This document shows positions 1 through 7,426 of a DNA stretch of 17,355 nucleotides, in pieces. The translations under genes and the position numbers were made by a program. The stretch covers positions 1-17,355 of the forward strand of contig CAZULQ010000038.1 in NCBI GenBank assembly GCA_964621265.1, given 5' to 3'. The stretch is from Porcipelethomonas sp964621265 (GTDB lineage Bacteria > Bacillota > Clostridia > Oscillospirales > Ruminococcaceae). Below the pieces are notes generated by a model that made no database searches, was not told the DNA's origin, and saw nothing but the letters and a program-made list of their open reading frames with translations. Each line of letters starts with the position of its first letter. The stretch's first letter is position 1.

Positions 1-16
1 TAATATTATTTAATTA

Positions 17-22
17 TATAAT
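17..22 (+). promoter_or_regulatory. Possible -10 box before the tnpV-like gene
   Basis: A perfect TATAAT lies about 60 nt before the first gene, inside a very AT-rich inverted repeat (positions 2-25). Any -35 box would fall off the left edge, so this cannot be confirmed. The gene's ribosome-binding site is a modest GAGG about nine bases before its ATG. Confidence 0.3.
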
Positions 23-80
23 ATTGTCACAGCAAGATTAAAATTACAGATATCAATTACGAAAAAGTGAGGTTTTTATT

Positions 81-443
81 ATGATTATTAAAAGTGAAAA
101 ATGGCAGTTTGATACTGACAGCATTACTGTTACAGATTTAAAAAGCAGCAGTACACGCACTTTCTACGCAGACCATATCAGATACCACATTAACTATACT
201 TGTGAGCATTATCCTGAAAGATTGCAGAAACTTGTTGAAAATGGAGATATTCTTACATATCTTGAGGAATTTGACATAAAGGTAACAGACGCTATTTGCG
301 ACCAGACCGATTTACTTATGGAAAATAATAAAGAGTATCAGATTGCCGTTGAAACAGGTAATCTAATTGATGTCGGCTCTATCGGGAATATGCTTAGAGA
401 AAATGCGAAAGAGGTTGTATATGAGGATATGGTTTATGTTTGA
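81..443 (+). CDS. TnpV-like transposon-encoded protein
   Basis: This is a 120-residue soluble protein with no signal peptide or membrane segment. The layout matches my recollection of the TnpV family (Pfam TnpV), small proteins of unknown biochemical role carried by mobilizable transposons such as Tn4451. It has a central segment reading HYPERLQKLVENGDILTYLEEF, family-like spacing after it, and a C-terminal end NAKEVVYEDMVYV that parallels the AEEIILNELIY ending of TnpV. The length also fits the family (about 120). It is the only intact plus-strand gene in the window and has no transposase or recombinase next to it here, so it is either a leftover or the edge of an element lying to the left. 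Family placement is by eye and moderate; function is unknown. Confidence 0.5.
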   Translation: MIIKSEKWQFDTDSITVTDLKSSSTRTFYADHIRYHINYTCEHYPERLQKLVENGDILTYLEEFDIKVTDAICDQTDLLMENNKEYQIAVETGNLIDVGSIGNMLRENAKEVVYEDMVYV

Positions 444-545
444 TAAGCAATAATTATAAGTAAAAACTGCCCTTATGGGCAATGACCATACAGAAGTATT
501 CAAAAACACTAATGGCTATTGGCTAAACGGCGGCTAATGAAACGC

Positions 546-586
546 AAAACAGGCGTATGCAAAGAAAAATTGCATATGCCTGTTTT
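546..586. terminator. Bidirectional intrinsic terminator
   Basis: Two 17-nt arms (546-562 and 570-586) form a near-perfect inverted repeat around a 7-nt loop, with one G-T mismatch. The outer bases are AAAA and TTTT, so on either strand the stem is followed by a T-rich stretch. It sits between the rightward tnpV-like gene and the end of the leftward gene at 630 and can serve both. A smaller hairpin at about 467-482 (TGCCC/GGGCA) lacks a T-run and is not called. Confidence 0.8.
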
Positions 587-629
587 GTATTATATCTTGT
601 CATTGAAAAAGCGAAACCAACGACTTCTG

Positions 630-1618
630 TTATCTCACGGTTTTAAGCACTGTTATCTTATTTGAAAAATCCCTGAAGGGCTTAATCTTGTTCAGGAGCT
701 TGTAAATGGGATAAATTTCTTTCATTCCCTCGGTGAGACTTACATCACGGACAAACTTGAAGCCGCTGTTATTCGCTTCAAGCTCCTTGCCGCTTTTAAT
801 TCCCCAAGTGAACTTGGCGTTGCTTGCGTCAATGGATTTTTCTTTTATACGCTTTACAACAATGGGTGACATTATTTCCACAAGTACGATTGCCTTGCTG
901 AAATTCTTTTCGATTATCGAAAGTATCGTCTTTATATCATCTTCCGAAAGATACATTGAAAGCCCCTCAATTACAACAAGAGCAGAAGAACTTGTCTTTT
1001 CAATTTCATCAGCCCAGCTGCTGTCCATAGCGGATTTTGCAAGCATTTTTATTCTGCCGTTCTCCTCAAGAAACTGCCTGCGCACATCAATTGTTACGGG
1101 CAGGTCGATATTGTACCAGCGTATTTTTCCGTTATCCACACGGTAAAATCTTGTGTCCATACCGCAGGTCTTGAATGTGGCGGTGTATTCCATAAGGCTT
1201 TTGCCAGCTTCAAATGTAAACTGCCACGAATAAGGATTGCTGTCCGAAAGGCTTTGTTCAGCTGCAAGCCTGAGCTTTTCCTGTCCCTCGGCAGTGTAGT
1301 TCTTTTCACTCACAATTACTTTCAGCATAATGCAGTTGTTCATCAGCGACTCACGGGTGAATACCGTCATCTTTTCTATATCCGGCTTTTCATCAAGTGA
1401 GAGATAAATTCCGCCGAGAATTGAAGCGAGAATTATATTTGAGATATACCTCGTCCTTTGCTCAAAGGGCTGAACGCTCTCTATCATCTCACGGTATTTT
1501 TTCTTCGCCTTTTTCATAATTGCGGAGTATCCGAAAATCCCAGCGTGTTTTTAAGCTCACGCTCAAAACCGCCCTTGAACACCTTCCAGTAAAGCCTTGG
1601 CATCATATCATATTTCAT
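630..1618 (-). pseudogene. Frameshifted chimera: ATC-hydrolase-like N-terminus joined to TcmP-like O-methyltransferase C-terminus
   Basis: The likely original start is the ATG at 1618, which has a strong GGGAGG seven bases upstream. That frame runs 34 residues (MKYDMMPRLYWKVFKGG...) and stops at 1514-1516. The stop overlaps, as ATGA, the ATG at 1517 that opens a 295-residue frame. The protein sequence reads naturally across the join, so a one-base loss is likelier than two coupled genes. Residues 1-119 of the long frame resemble the L-2-amino-thiazoline-4-carboxylic acid hydrolase family (NPYSWQFTFEAGKS, EYTATFKTCG). From CGMDTRF (residues 118-124, near 1158-1166) onward it matches SAM-dependent O-methyltransferases of the TcmP/leucine carboxyl methyltransferase type: WYNIDLP, RRQFLEE, VVIEGLSMYL. 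The methyltransferase N-terminus and most of its glycine-rich SAM loop are absent. I expect no methyltransferase activity. Family matches are by recall. Confidence 0.6.
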
Positions 1619-1621
1619 CGT

Positions 1622-1762
1622 TTATCCTCCCAAAACCATAATCACAACTCCCACAACCGCACCTGCAACAAGACTTCTCGGTACACCTGAAAGGTAAAAT
1701 TTATAATTCTGATATTTTTGTCTCTGTTTTTGCACACACCGTATAAAAAGCAGTCCTGCCAC
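1622..1762 (-). other. Possible 3' remnant of a small membrane-protein gene
   Basis: A short open frame ends in TAA at 1622-1624, four bases before the ATG at 1618, and its last codons contain that gene's Shine-Dalgarno. It encodes a hydrophobic stretch (GLLFI), a basic linker (QKQRQKYQNYK), then a second hydrophobic stretch (SLVAGAVVGVVIMVLGG). This is the look of a two-helix membrane protein. There is no ATG or ribosome-binding site. The only candidate start is a GTG inside the terminator hairpin of the gene to the right. It may be the tail of a gene whose front was lost when the present arrangement formed, or chance. Confidence 0.25.
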
Positions 1763-1777
1763 AACAAGCAGGACTGC
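1741..1777 (-). terminator. Intrinsic terminator ending the importer operon
   Basis: Read on the minus strand, a perfect 10-bp stem (GCAGTCCTGC at 1777-1768, GCAGGACTGC at 1759-1750) with an 8-nt loop is followed at once by TTTTTATAC. It lies seven bases past the stop codon of the second lipoprotein and marks the 3' end of the nine-gene operon. Confidence 0.9.
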
Positions 1778-1783
1778 ACAAGG

Positions 1784-2644
1784 TTATTCAGCTATTACAA
1801 ATGTCACTTCATAAGGCTCTTTTGCCATATCGGAAGCCTTGAGAGAAATAACGAGAGTATTGTCTGCTGTAAGAGTACCCTCTGTAATTGTACCAGCCTC
1901 GTCTGTGAACACAAACTTTCCGCCGTCAACGGTATATGTACCGCTTGCGGAGCAACCGTCATACGCTGTACCGCCCATATCGAAGCTTACGCTGTATGAG
2001 AAAGTATCTGCTCCGATATCTGCGGAGTACTTGTATTCAACAGTACCTGCCATAGGACTTTCCTTGATATAGCTTGCGGAGTATGTACCTGCGGCGATAG
2101 AGAAATCACCTGTTGCAACAGCTTCATCAGAGATTGTTTCATCAACAGCTGTATCTTCTTCGGGAGTTGCCTCACCGATAAAGGAAAGCGTGATACCGCC
2201 TACCATATCGGGTGTGATAGAAGCCTGACCGTAGGGCATATCGGAAGTAACCTTGACAGTACCGTCCGCCTGAACTACAAAGGTGCAGGTTCTTCCGTCG
2301 CTGTAGGTCATTGTATAGCAGTTGTCGGTGAGCGCGTAAGTACCTGCGCCCTTTTCCTCGCCTGCTTTGTCTGTGAGGGTAAATGCTCCGTCGGCATTAA
2401 AGGAAACAGTATAATTCCATTCCATACTGAACTCGCCCTCTGAGTAAGCGGAGCTGCCCGAATATGCGCCTGTTTTAAGCTCGCCTTCATTTATGGAATT
2501 GCCAACAGCTGCTTCGGTAGATACAGCTTCGGTTGTTGCAGAGGTTGTGGTCTGTGACGAGCTTTCCTGTGCCGTATCGGCTGAACAGCCTGACGCACAA
2601 AGCATTACACCTAAAATAATTGTTGCAGTTAAAATTTTCTTCAT
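1784..2644 (-). CDS. Secreted lipoprotein with two beta-rich repeats
   Basis: I place the start at the ATG at 2644 because a textbook AAGGAG lies seven bases upstream; the longer open frame to 2683 has no such site. The 286-residue product begins with a lipoprotein signal peptide (MKKILTATIILGVMLCASGC), with lipidation predicted at Cys20. A Ser/Thr/Glu-rich linker follows, then two similar beta-rich domains, each opening with a TGAYSGS- or AGTYSAS-type motif and containing GTYALTDN or GTYTVDGG and a following FVF/TMTYSDG strand. I recognise no named family; the pattern suggests small lipocalin-like barrels. It is the last gene of the importer operon, 17 bases after the HutX-like gene. An extracytoplasmic binding or accessory role in uptake is inference. 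Confidence 0.75.
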   Translation of the reverse strand: MKKILTATIILGVMLCASGCSADTAQESSSQTTTSATTEAVSTEAAVGNSINEGELKTGAYSGSSAYSEGEFSMEWNYTVSFNADGAFTLTDKAGEEKGAGTYALTDNCYTMTYSDGRTCTFVVQADGTVKVTSDMPYGQASITPDMVGGITLSFIGEATPEEDTAVDETISDEAVATGDFSIAAGTYSASYIKESPMAGTVEYKYSADIGADTFSYSVSFDMGGTAYDGCSASGTYTVDGGKFVFTDEAGTITEGTLTADNTLVISLKASDMAKEPYEVTFVIAE

Positions 2645-2661
2645 TGGAATTCTCCTTACTT

Positions 2662-3336
2662 TTAGTTGATATATTTTGTCCAAAGAGCCTCGAAAAGCTC
2701 CTTGGCATTTGACTGGATTAAATTTTCCGAAATTCTGCGAAGATAGATTGAGAGCGATATTTTTTCATCCTCGCCGATTACGGCAAAGCTTAAACTTTCT
2801 TTACCGCCGCATAACTTTTCTCTTACAAGAAAAAGAGCGTATATTTCTTTTTCAAATACAAGAGAGGTAACTGAAATATCTTCGGCTTTGCCTCTGATAA
2901 TATCAACGCCCTGTCTGTCAACGATTTCGGGTAGAGGCATGGTTATCTGCATAAGTACTCCTCCTGTGTCGAGGTGCAGCATTACGCTGTCAAGGGATCT
3001 AAGCTGATTATAAATCTCCTTGAAATCCTCTTTCGGAACAGATACAGCAGTTTCCATTGCGTCAAGCAGCTGCCATTCGGTAATTTTCAGTTCCTCTGCG
3101 GCGGTACGCAGATGAGTATCGGTGTGCTGTTCATAGTATTCCTTTATACGCTCGGGGAGCGTCTTTTTTATATGCGGATTTGAGGGGTGAAGGTGATTTA
3201 TCTTCATTTCCTCCTGCATTATTTTTATACATTTAGGAGCGGTATAGAATTTTGCATGAGCCGCAATACACTCACGGCATTTTCCGTAATTCGGACACTG
3301 TGGCATACAAGGACATTTTAAATTTTCGTTATCCAT
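2662..3336 (-). CDS. HutX/ChuX-like heme-utilization protein with Cys-rich N-terminus
   Basis: The start at 3336 (MDNENLKCPC) is preferred over the ATG at 3381: it lies just past the upstream gene's stop and has an AAAGGG eight or so bases before it. The product has 224 residues and is cytoplasmic. Residues 8-36 form a cysteine cluster (C8, C10, C14, C20, C23, H27, C36, pattern CPCMPQCPNYGKCRECIAAH), reminiscent of small DUF6485-type proteins and plausibly metal- or cluster-binding. Residues about 58-224 follow the HutX/ChuX layout: a short helix-turn-helix-like start (LPERIKEYYEQH...AAEELKITEWQLLDAM), then a beta domain containing LVFEKEIYALFLVREKLCGGKES and a closing IYLRR. The family binds or stores heme inside the cell and supports its degradation in Proteobacteria. 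Placement is by pattern, and heme-contacting residues could not be assigned. This is the strongest hint that the operon's substrate is heme-like. Confidence 0.6.
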   Translation of the reverse strand: MDNENLKCPCMPQCPNYGKCRECIAAHAKFYTAPKCIKIMQEEMKINHLHPSNPHIKKTLPERIKEYYEQHTDTHLRTAAEELKITEWQLLDAMETAVSVPKEDFKEIYNQLRSLDSVMLHLDTGGVLMQITMPLPEIVDRQGVDIIRGKAEDISVTSLVFEKEIYALFLVREKLCGGKESLSFAVIGEDEKISLSIYLRRISENLIQSNAKELFEALWTKYIN

Positions 3337-3340
3337 AGAT

Positions 3341-4318
3341 TTACCCTTTCTCGCACAAATGACATCTTGCAAAATGTTCATTTCCTAACGATACAGCCTG
3401 TGGCAAAGGCTTTGTGCGGCATATATCGGAAGCGTTCGGGCATCTTCCTGCAAAGCGGCATATATCAGGTGGATTTATAGGACTTCTCGCCTCGCCCGAA
3501 AGGATAATGCGTTCCCGTTTTTCCGTAGGATTTACCTCGGGAATTGCCGACATAAGCGCCTTTGTGTACGGCACAACGGGATTTCTGAAAATCTCGTCCG
3601 TACTGCCGCTTTCCATTACCTCTCCGAGGTACATCACCGACATACGCTCGGTAATGTGCTTGATAAGCGAAAGATTGTGGGAAATGAAAAGATATGTAAG
3701 TCCGTATTCCTCACGCAAGTCAAGCAGTAGATTGCATATCTGCGAATGCACCGAAACATCAAGCGCCGAGGTAGGCTCATCGCAGATTATCAGCTCTGCA
3801 TTTGTGATAAGCGCACGGGCTATTGCAACTCTCTGCCGCTGACCACCCGAAAATTCAAAAATATAGCGGTCCAAATCCTGTAACGAAAGTCCGACCTTTT
3901 CCACAAGCTCTGCGGCTTTTTCACGGAGTATTTTTTCATTCCGCTCACCTGCAATATACAGCGGCTCAGAAATAATCTGCCATACCGTAAAACGTGAATT
4001 AAGGGACGAATAAGGGTCCTGGAAAATCGTCTGTAAATGTCGGCGCACCTCTTTCCATTCGCTCTGCTTTGTCTTTGAATTTACTGTATGACCGCAAAGC
4101 TCAAACGAGCCTGATGTAATCGGCACAAAGCCGAGAATTGCGTTTGCAAAGGTGGATTTACCGCAGCCGCTTTCGCCCACAAGTCCGTAAATCTCGCCCT
4201 TGCGTATCTCGATATTCACATTCTGTACTGCGGAAAGTCTGTCAGGTTTTCCGAAAACGCTTTTCTTCACCTTGAAATCAACGGTGAGGTTATCGGTTTT
4301 AAGTATTATTTCTCCCAT
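3341..4318 (-). CDS. Opp/Dpp-type ABC importer ATPase (OppF/DppF-like)
   Basis: This is a 325-residue ABC ATPase of the peptide/nickel importer group that powers the permease pair encoded upstream. Walker A GESGCGKST is at residues 48-56, Q-loop Gln100, signature FSGGQRQR at 156-163, Walker B LIICDE near 176-181, and switch His214. The C-terminal oligopeptide/dipeptide extension contains a four-cysteine pattern (CRFAGRCP, then two more Cys), as usual in this family. All catalytic residues are present. The ATG at 4318 has GGAGG five bases upstream, inside the end of the preceding ATPase gene, which it overlaps by 13 nt. This implies translational coupling. The substrate cannot be read from the ATPase. 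Confidence 0.92.
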   Translation of the reverse strand: MGEIILKTDNLTVDFKVKKSVFGKPDRLSAVQNVNIEIRKGEIYGLVGESGCGKSTFANAILGFVPITSGSFELCGHTVNSKTKQSEWKEVRRHLQTIFQDPYSSLNSRFTVWQIISEPLYIAGERNEKILREKAAELVEKVGLSLQDLDRYIFEFSGGQRQRVAIARALITNAELIICDEPTSALDVSVHSQICNLLLDLREEYGLTYLFISHNLSLIKHITERMSVMYLGEVMESGSTDEIFRNPVVPYTKALMSAIPEVNPTEKRERIILSGEARSPINPPDICRFAGRCPNASDICRTKPLPQAVSLGNEHFARCHLCEKG

Positions 4319-5301
4319 AGCTCCTCCGTTTCAAAGTGACAGCGTACCTTTCTGCCGTTTTCTCTCACGAACAGCGGAGGCATCTGCTTTGTACAAAGCT
4401 CGGTGCAGTAGGCACACCTGTTTGAAAAGTAACAACCGTTTGGTTTATTCATCGGGTGCGGAACGTTGTGCGGTATCTGCACAAAGCGGTCAATGTCGCT
4501 GTCAAGGCTCGGAATAGTGTCAATCAAAGCCTTTGTGTATGGGTGCTGTGGACTTGACAGTATCTCGTCAACCGTGCCCTGCTCCACAATTTTTCCGCAG
4601 TACATCACATACACCCTGTCCGCCATCTGCCGTACAACTCCGAGGTCGTGGGTTATCATCAGAAGTGACATATTATTCTTTTCGCACCGTTCGGATATAA
4701 GCTCCAAAATCTGTGCCTGAATGGTAACGTCAAGGGCGGTTGTCGGCTCGTCTGCAATAAGAAGTCGGGGAGAAAGCGAGGTTGCCATAGCAATAAGTAT
4801 TCTCTGCTTTAAGCCTCCCGAAAGCTCATGAGGATACTGCTCCGCACGCATTTCGGGGTCGGGGATACCGACCTTTTTCATCATTTCAAGACTGTGCTTT
4901 CTTGCCTCTTTCGGTTTCATTTTTCTGTGATAAACAAATACCTCGTCAAGTTGTTCGCCGATAGTCATAATGGGATTTAAAAAGGTTGATGGGTCCTGAA
5001 AAATCATCGCCATTTCCTCTGCACGGAGAGGGAGCATTTCGTTTTCGCCTTTTTCGAGGATATTGTGTATAATTCCGTCATGGGAAATAAACTCGAATTT
5101 ATCCGCTTGTATGTACGCAGGCGGAGTATTCAGCAGCTTCATACAGGAATGTGCCGTAACGCTCTTTCCGCAGCCGCTTTCACCAACGATTGCGACCTTT
5201 TCGCCCTCGCCTATGGATATATCCACTCCCTCAACGGCACGGACAAAGCCCTCCTCGCTTCGGAAAAGTATTTTCAGATTTTTTATATCAAGTACATTCA
5301 T
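4306..5301 (-). CDS. Opp/Dpp-type ABC importer ATPase (OppD/DppD-like)
   Basis: This 331-residue ATPase is the partner of the OppF-like subunit. Walker A GESGCGKS is at residues 40-47, Q-loop Gln102, signature LSGGLKQR at 160-167, Walker B LLIADE near 180-185, and switch His218. The C-terminal extension has the four-cysteine motif of the family (CYFSNRC, two further Cys, RCHFE). It overlaps the preceding permease by 4 nt (ATGA), so the two are translationally coupled. With its neighbours it forms a complete B-C-D-F set. It is of normal length with no defects seen. Confidence 0.92.
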   Translation of the reverse strand: MNVLDIKNLKILFRSEEGFVRAVEGVDISIGEGEKVAIVGESGCGKSVTAHSCMKLLNTPPAYIQADKFEFISHDGIIHNILEKGENEMLPLRAEEMAMIFQDPSTFLNPIMTIGEQLDEVFVYHRKMKPKEARKHSLEMMKKVGIPDPEMRAEQYPHELSGGLKQRILIAMATSLSPRLLIADEPTTALDVTIQAQILELISERCEKNNMSLLMITHDLGVVRQMADRVYVMYCGKIVEQGTVDEILSSPQHPYTKALIDTIPSLDSDIDRFVQIPHNVPHPMNKPNGCYFSNRCAYCTELCTKQMPPLFVRENGRKVRCHFETEELWEK

Positions 5302-6296
5302 ACCTTTGCTCCTGCGTGGTATTTTTCTTTAAGCGCTATTGCTACTTCCTCGCTTATGTCGGACATTTGAGCAAATATCTGTTCAGCCTCGGCTTCGGGA
5401 GAAATACCGTTCTTCTTTATTTTTCTGCATTTGATTTTGGGATTGAGTATTTCTTCAAGAGCATAGCCTATCTGCATAAATCCAAAAACGGTGATGAATA
5501 TTGCTACACCGGGAGCTATTACCCAAGCCCACAAGCCTGATGTGAACGCACTTTCCTGCGCTGCAACAAGTATCTTTCCCCAACTTATGACTGACGGGTC
5601 GCCAAGCCCGATAAAGCTAAGTCCCGCTTCGGCTATCATAAAGCCTGCACAGGAGAGTGCGCAGTTCATAATAAGCAAATGCGAAATCGCAGGCATAATA
5701 TGTCGGAACATTATATAGGTTTTCGAGCCGCCTGCAAGCTCCGCCGCACGTATATAGTTCATATTCATTACGGACAGCACCTGTGCTCTTACCATTCTTG
5801 CAGTACCGCACCAGCCGATAAGCGTGAACACCGCAATCATCATCAGATAGCTTGATGAAAGATTGCTCATTATCATCATAAGGGGAGTAGTGGGAATTAC
5901 AAGCAGAACATTTATGATGTTCAGAATAACCCCTGCGCTGACCTTGCCAAAATACGCTGAAACTATCCCCAGCGTTGCACCGAGAAGCGTAACGCATATA
6001 CCTGTTGTAAGTCCGATTATGAGGGAAATTCTTGCACCGTAAAGTATCTGTGTGAGGATGTCAATTCCGTTTTTGTCTGTGCCGAGTAGGTGTTCAGCAG
6101 AGGGCTTTGCAAGTCCGTTTGCAATATCGTAATCGTCAAGCTCATAAGGTGTGAGATAGGGTGCGAATATTGCCGCCAAAGCCACAATTCCCACAAGGAT
6201 AACGCCAAGCCTGCCCTTGGGATTTTTGAGGATTTTCAGCAGAAATCTGCCTATGCTTTTGACCGCAGAACAGACGATATTTATTATGTTTTTCAT
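5298..6296 (-). CDS. Opp/Dpp-type ABC importer permease (OppC/DppC-like)
   Basis: This 332-residue inner-membrane permease has the OppC-type N-terminal region: a cytoplasmic start, first membrane helix at about 30-50, then HLLGTDKNGIDILTQILYGAR, a hallmark of this subfamily. Several hydrophobic helices follow, with the ATPase-docking EAA loop (YIRAAELAGGSK...FRHIMP) in the second half and a GLSFIGLG segment near the end. The last 45 or so residues are a charged cytoplasmic tail (PEAEAEQIFAQMSDISEE), longer than usual. It starts three bases after the other permease's stop, with an AGAGG site inside that gene, and overlaps the next ATPase gene by 4 nt. Confidence 0.92.
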   Translation of the reverse strand: MKNIINIVCSAVKSIGRFLLKILKNPKGRLGVILVGIVALAAIFAPYLTPYELDDYDIANGLAKPSAEHLLGTDKNGIDILTQILYGARISLIIGLTTGICVTLLGATLGIVSAYFGKVSAGVILNIINVLLVIPTTPLMMIMSNLSSSYLMMIAVFTLIGWCGTARMVRAQVLSVMNMNYIRAAELAGGSKTYIMFRHIMPAISHLLIMNCALSCAGFMIAEAGLSFIGLGDPSVISWGKILVAAQESAFTSGLWAWVIAPGVAIFITVFGFMQIGYALEEILNPKIKCRKIKKNGISPEAEAEQIFAQMSDISEEVAIALKEKYHAGAKV

Positions 6297-6299
6297 AGC

Positions 6300-7406
6300 T
6301 TATACCTCTTTCACTCTCGGGTCGAATTTGTGATACACAAGGTCAGTTATAAAGTTGCAGACCACCGTTATTACCGCAAATAAAAGCAGTATTGCCTGTG
6401 ACAGCAGATAGTCGCCGTTGTTGCAGGCATCAAGGAGTAATTGTCCCATACCCGGCCACGAGAATATCTTTTCCATAAGCACGCTGCCGCCCATAAGACC
6501 TGCCATTGACATTCCCACATTTGTGATAAGCGGTAAAAGCGCATTTCTGAAGATGTGCTTATACAGTACAACGTGAGGCGGCAAGCCCTTTGCTCTTGCG
6601 GTGAGGATATAGTCCTCATTCGTGACAGCTATCATACTGTTACGCACAAGCATAGCGTAGGAAATAACACCCGAGAACACAGAAATCGCAACGGGCAGAA
6701 AAGCGTGATACGCTACATCTGCGATATCCGCAAAGGGAACGGAAACAAGCAAAGCCGTCGCAAGTGCCATCGGTATGCCTGCGAACACGAACAGCGATTT
6801 TTTCGTCACGGCTCTTAGAATTATCGCAATCGCCATACACGCTGCAAATACTATCAGAAACGCCGTACCGTTCATCGAAAGAGTATAGCCTGCGGTCATT
6901 GCCCCTCTGTACGGAAATATTTTCAGCGTAAAACCGAACAGCATAACCGTCACCATAGCAAGCCAGAAGGACGGTATCGCCGTAGTTATTCCCGAAAGCC
7001 ACATCAGCACCTTATCGGGAGCCTTGTCGCGCTGCTTTCCCGCGACTGCGCCGAAGATAATTCCGAACAGCACCGAAAAAAGCATTGAAGAAACCGTCAG
7101 CACCATAGACCACGGAATACGGCTGAACATTACTGTCCACACGCTTTCCTTGTAGTAGTGGGACTGCCCGAAATCAAGTGTAAAAACTCTGCCCAGATAA
7201 TCGGAATACTGGACTATAAGCGGGTCATTGAAGCCATATTCCTCCCGTATCTGCTCACGCAAAGCGTAGGCGTCCTCGGGAACGCCTACATAGTAGGGCT
7301 GTGCAGGGTCGCTGAATATCATTCTCGGGAGAAAGAAATTCAGCGTTATAATGATGAAAAGCACAAACAGCGAGCTTAACACCTTTTTTAAATAATAGCC
7401 TTTCAA
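6300..7406 (-). CDS. Opp/Dpp-type ABC importer permease (OppB/DppB-like), TTG start
   Basis: This 368-residue permease has an N-terminal helix (LFVLFIIITLNFFLP), an external loop with LREQYG-like REEYGFNDPLIVQY and LDFGQS, and the EAA loop DYILTARAKGLPPH..YKHIFRNALLPLI. The end (FDPRVKEV) is typical of the family. The start codon is TTG, supported by a strong GGGAGG eight bases upstream. It is longer than most relatives because of an extra hydrophobic stretch at about residues 180-235, which could be two added helices. The substrate-binding protein gene ends 20 bases upstream. Confidence 0.9.
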   Translation of the reverse strand: MKGYYLKKVLSSLFVLFIIITLNFFLPRMIFSDPAQPYYVGVPEDAYALREQIREEYGFNDPLIVQYSDYLGRVFTLDFGQSHYYKESVWTVMFSRIPWSMVLTVSSMLFSVLFGIIFGAVAGKQRDKAPDKVLMWLSGITTAIPSFWLAMVTVMLFGFTLKIFPYRGAMTAGYTLSMNGTAFLIVFAACMAIAIILRAVTKKSLFVFAGIPMALATALLVSVPFADIADVAYHAFLPVAISVFSGVISYAMLVRNSMIAVTNEDYILTARAKGLPPHVVLYKHIFRNALLPLITNVGMSMAGLMGGSVLMEKIFSWPGMGQLLLDACNNGDYLLSQAILLLFAVITVVCNFITDLVYHKFDPRVKEV

Positions 7407-7426
7407 AATTCTTCCTCCCGTTTTAG

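Noticed and set aside
467..482. TGCCC/GGGCA hairpin after the tnpV-like gene
   Set aside because: Short stem without a T-run; the much stronger terminator at 546-586 follows.
520..540. GGCTA repeats resembling the shared metal box
   Set aside because: The spacing and second half do not form the GTTAG...CTAAC palindrome.
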